This document shows positions 61,939 through 64,000 of a DNA stretch of 64,000 nucleotides, in pieces; position 1 is the first letter of the stretch, and each line of letters starts with the position of its first letter. The position numbers were made by a program, and so were the translations under genes. The notes below the pieces were generated by a model. It was not told the origin of the DNA and did not search any database. It saw only the letters and a program-made list of their open reading frames with translations. Source of the DNA: Blastococcus sp. URHD0036 (lineage in GTDB: Bacteria > Actinomycetota > Actinomycetes > Mycobacteriales > Geodermatophilaceae); contig NZ_JNIK01000011.1 in the NCBI RefSeq assembly GCF_000701365.1, positions 465,095 to 529,094 on the forward strand, given 5' to 3'.

Positions 61939-63399
61939 GTGAGGCGCATCGACCTGCTGACATCGGTACGGCGGCACCGGGCCTGGTTGGTGGCCGGGCT
62001 GCTGCTCGGGCTCCTGGTCGGCGGTGTGCTGAGCCTCACCGCGGTGCGGACCTACACCTCCTCGACGCAGTTGTTCGTCGGCACGGCCGGCACCACCGCG
62101 ACCTCGGACGCGTACGAGGGCAACCTCTTCTCCCAGCAGCGGGTGGCGTCCTACGCCCAGATCCTCACCTCCCGCGAGCTGGCTCAGGAGGTCATCGACG
62201 CCCAGCAGCTCCCGCTGACCAGCCGCGAGGTGGCCGCCAAGGTCACGGCGACCCCGCGGCCCGAGACGGTCGTCCTCGACGTACAGGTCACCGACACGTC
62301 GGCCGAACGGGCTCAGTCCATCGCGACCGGCCTGGCCCAGGCGTTCACGGCGCGGGTCACCGAGCTGGAGACGCCGCCCGGTTCCACGACGTCCACCGTC
62401 CGGGTGGAGACCATCCAGGCGGCGGACTTCAACCCCGACCCAATCAGCCCCGACGTCGTGGGCAACCTGTGGCGCGGCGCGGCCACCGGCCTCGTGCTGG
62501 GCCTCGTCGCGGCTCTGCTGATCGGCCGGCTGGACCGGAGCGTGCGCGACGTGGAGGACGCGGAGGGCTCGACGGGGGCCGCCGTGGTCGGCCGGCTCTT
62601 CGAGAACCGCGAGCTGCGGCGCAAGCACGTCTCGGGCGGCCTCGGGGACCAGTCCGCCACGGCCGAGGCGTACCGGGCCCTGCGCGTGAACCTCCGCTAT
62701 CTCTCCGGGGACCGCGCACCCGGCGTCGTGGTCGTCGCGGGCCCGGTCCGGGGCGAGGGTGCCTCGACCGTGGCGGTCAACCTGGCCGTCTCCCTGGCAC
62801 GGGCGGGCAGCCGGGTCACCCTGATCGACGCGGACCTGCGCCGCCCCCGCGTCCGGCGCTACCTCGGCCTCCCCGACGGCCCCGGCCTGGCCGAGGTCCT
62901 CGCCGGCACGTCGGAGCTGCGGTCGGTCGTGCAGCCCTGGGAGGACGGCCGCCTGAGCGTGATCGGCGCGGGCGCCCTCCCGGCCGACCCGGAGGCCGCG
63001 CTGGGCTCGCCCCGGATGCGGGCTCTCCTCGACACCCTGCGGGACCAGCAGGACGTCGTCGTCGTGGACGCCCCTCCGCTGCTCCCGGTCGTCGACGGCG
63101 CGGTGATCAGCGCCATGGCGGACACCAGCCTGCTGGTCGCCCGCTACGGCCGCACCCGCCGCGAGCACCTGGCCGAGGCCGCCGCCGCGGTGGCACGGGT
63201 GCGCGTGCCCTCGATCGGGGTCGCGATCAACCGGATGCCGCGACGCTCGGTCGAGGCCACGGCGGGGTCGCGAACCTATGGGCCGGACTCCCGGCGTCCG
63301 CGCGCGGGCGCACCCGTCGGCGCCCCCTCACCGACGACAGACCACAGAGGTACGCGCGGCCCCGGCGGGGCCGATGCCAGTTCGCTGGAGGAAGCGTGA
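61939..63399 (+). CDS. Second Wzz/BY-kinase-like protein with degenerate P-loop
   Basis: The 486-residue protein has the same layout as that at 53577: RRIDLLTSVRRHRAWLVAGLLLG, extracytoplasmic Wzz region, a second helix (RGAATGLVLGLVAALLIG), then the ATPase core. Walker A reads VRGEG-A275-ST with Ala where Lys is expected, at the same place as the paralogue; Walker A' TLIDADLRRPRV and Walker B VVVVDAPPLL are normal. It may act with, or instead of, the other copy on a different polymer. GTG 61939 is used. Its stop overlaps the next start by 4 nt. Confidence 0.85.
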   Translation: MRRIDLLTSVRRHRAWLVAGLLLGLLVGGVLSLTAVRTYTSSTQLFVGTAGTTATSDAYEGNLFSQQRVASYAQILTSRELAQEVIDAQQLPLTSREVAAKVTATPRPETVVLDVQVTDTSAERAQSIATGLAQAFTARVTELETPPGSTTSTVRVETIQAADFNPDPISPDVVGNLWRGAATGLVLGLVAALLIGRLDRSVRDVEDAEGSTGAAVVGRLFENRELRRKHVSGGLGDQSATAEAYRALRVNLRYLSGDRAPGVVVVAGPVRGEGASTVAVNLAVSLARAGSRVTLIDADLRRPRVRRYLGLPDGPGLAEVLAGTSELRSVVQPWEDGRLSVIGAGALPADPEAALGSPRMRALLDTLRDQQDVVVVDAPPLLPVVDGAVISAMADTSLLVARYGRTRREHLAEAAAAVARVRVPSIGVAINRMPRRSVEATAGSRTYGPDSRRPRAGAPVGAPSPTTDHRGTRGPGGADASSLEEA

Positions 63400-64000
63400 G
63401 CGACATGCACGAGTCGGAGTCGGTCGGCGGTGGGGACGACGTCCTCGGGCGGCGCGACCCGTCGACCGTCGAGGTGGCCGGGACGGTCATGCGGGAGCCC
63501 AACACCCGGTGGCGGCTCATCCGCCTCGCGATGCTCGCCTTCGACGTCCTGTCGGTCCTGGCCGGCATCGTGCTCGCGACGACGGCCAGGTACGAGGGGT
63601 CGCTCGACGAGCTGAACGGCCGGGGTCTGGCCGTCGGTCTGGCGTTGTCGGTCCTGGTCTTCCCGCTCGCGTCGACCTCGCTGCGCCTGCACCAGGGTCG
63701 CTACGCGGTGGGCAGCCTCGAGGAACTGCGCAGCCTGGGTGTCGCCGTCGGCATCACGGCCGCCGTCGTCCTCGGCGCGGTCGTGGTCGTCGGTGGGAAT
63801 CCGCGCCTCCTGCCGCTGAGCGTGCCGCCGATCGCCGCGGTCGTGTCCGTCTTCATCATGATGATGTTCCGGCTCGCGATCCGCAGTCAGCGCGAGGGTG
63901 CCGTCCGACCCCGTGCGGGCCAGCGCACGCTCGTGTTCGGCGCGGGCAACGCCGGCGAGCAGCTGATCCGCTCCATGCTCGCCGATCCGTCCAGCCCGTT
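63396..64000 (+). CDS. CapD/FlaA1-type membrane nucleotide-sugar epimerase-dehydratase (partial)
   Basis: About 201 residues are visible before the right edge. The start GTG overlaps the kinase-like gene stop. Four hydrophobic helices (LIRLAMLAFDVLSVLAGIVLA, LAVGLALSVLVFPLAS, LGVAVGITAAVVLGAVVVVG, PPIAAVVSVFIMMMFRLAI) precede TLVFGAGNAGEQLIRSML, the start of a Rossmann domain. This matches WbpM/CapD proteins that make 4-keto-6-deoxy UDP-sugars, but the catalytic part is outside the window. Confidence 0.8.
   Translation, partial: MSDMHESESVGGGDDVLGRRDPSTVEVAGTVMREPNTRWRLIRLAMLAFDVLSVLAGIVLATTARYEGSLDELNGRGLAVGLALSVLVFPLASTSLRLHQGRYAVGSLEELRSLGVAVGITAAVVLGAVVVVGGNPRLLPLSVPPIAAVVSVFIMMMFRLAIRSQREGAVRPRAGQRTLVFGAGNAGEQLIRSMLADPSSP

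Overview
The window comes from a very GC-rich actinobacterium. Evidence is the near-saturated G/C third codon positions, frequent GTG starts, many 4-bp start/stop overlaps, several start codons preceded at 6-7 nt by a -10-like hexamer (leaderless mRNA style), and lineage-typical families (DUF6318-type lipoprotein, GPGG small membrane proteins, CGNR zinc-finger regulator, PAP2-diacylglycerol kinase fusion). The Geodermatophilaceae or a close relative is my inference from overall gene content; no 16S gene is present.

Region 1 (1-7.3 kb) is mixed housekeeping: a truncated glycosyltransferase-HAD fusion, a MarR regulator, a surface-anchored protein, a lactate monooxygenase-like FMN enzyme, a succinate-semialdehyde-type aldehyde dehydrogenase and a GT2-GtrA membrane glycosyltransferase.

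Region 2 (7.6-27.2 kb) is the most notable part: a catabolic island. A 13-gene minus-strand operon (19466 down to 8228) encodes an aldehyde dehydrogenase, RidA, cupin, ferredoxin-type reductase, extradiol dioxygenase, alpha/beta hydrolase, two SDRs (one without its catalytic Tyr/Lys), a ThDP enzyme, a degenerate hydrolase-like protein, a small helical protein, a Rieske oxygenase, a small unknown protein and a second RidA-like protein. Upstream lie an aspartate dehydrogenase-like gene, a lipoprotein-type ABC importer, an NCS1-like permease and a flavin monooxygenase. Two paralogous MarR genes bracket the island. A palindrome with consensus CTNAGCRCTNAG recurs at five promoters, including that of the first MarR gene, so the island looks like a single regulon for uptake and ring cleavage of an aromatic, possibly nitrogen-containing, compound. 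The substrate cannot be read from the sequence.

Region 3 (27.3-42.6 kb) holds an MMPL transporter, a secreted beta-helix protein, tRNA-Arg(ACG) and tRNA-Ser(GCT), an MFS transporter with a divergent CGNR regulator, two near-identical GPGG mini-proteins, a PAP2-lipid kinase fusion, a lipoprotein pair, a DoxX protein translationally coupled to a PHP/HhH protein that appears to start at CTG, and a repetitive Pro-rich membrane-anchored protein.

Region 4 (42.6-64 kb) is a surface polysaccharide locus: rmlB/rmlD, two phosphoglycosyl transferases, a methyltransferase, a second beta-helix protein, glycosyltransferases, Wzx- and Wzy-like proteins, a FemAB/GNAT-like protein, two Wzz/BY-kinase-like proteins that both lack the P-loop lysine, and the start of a CapD/FlaA1-type epimerase-dehydratase that runs off the right edge. 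Envelope lipoprotein and DUF218 genes sit inside it. rmlA and rmlC are not in the window.
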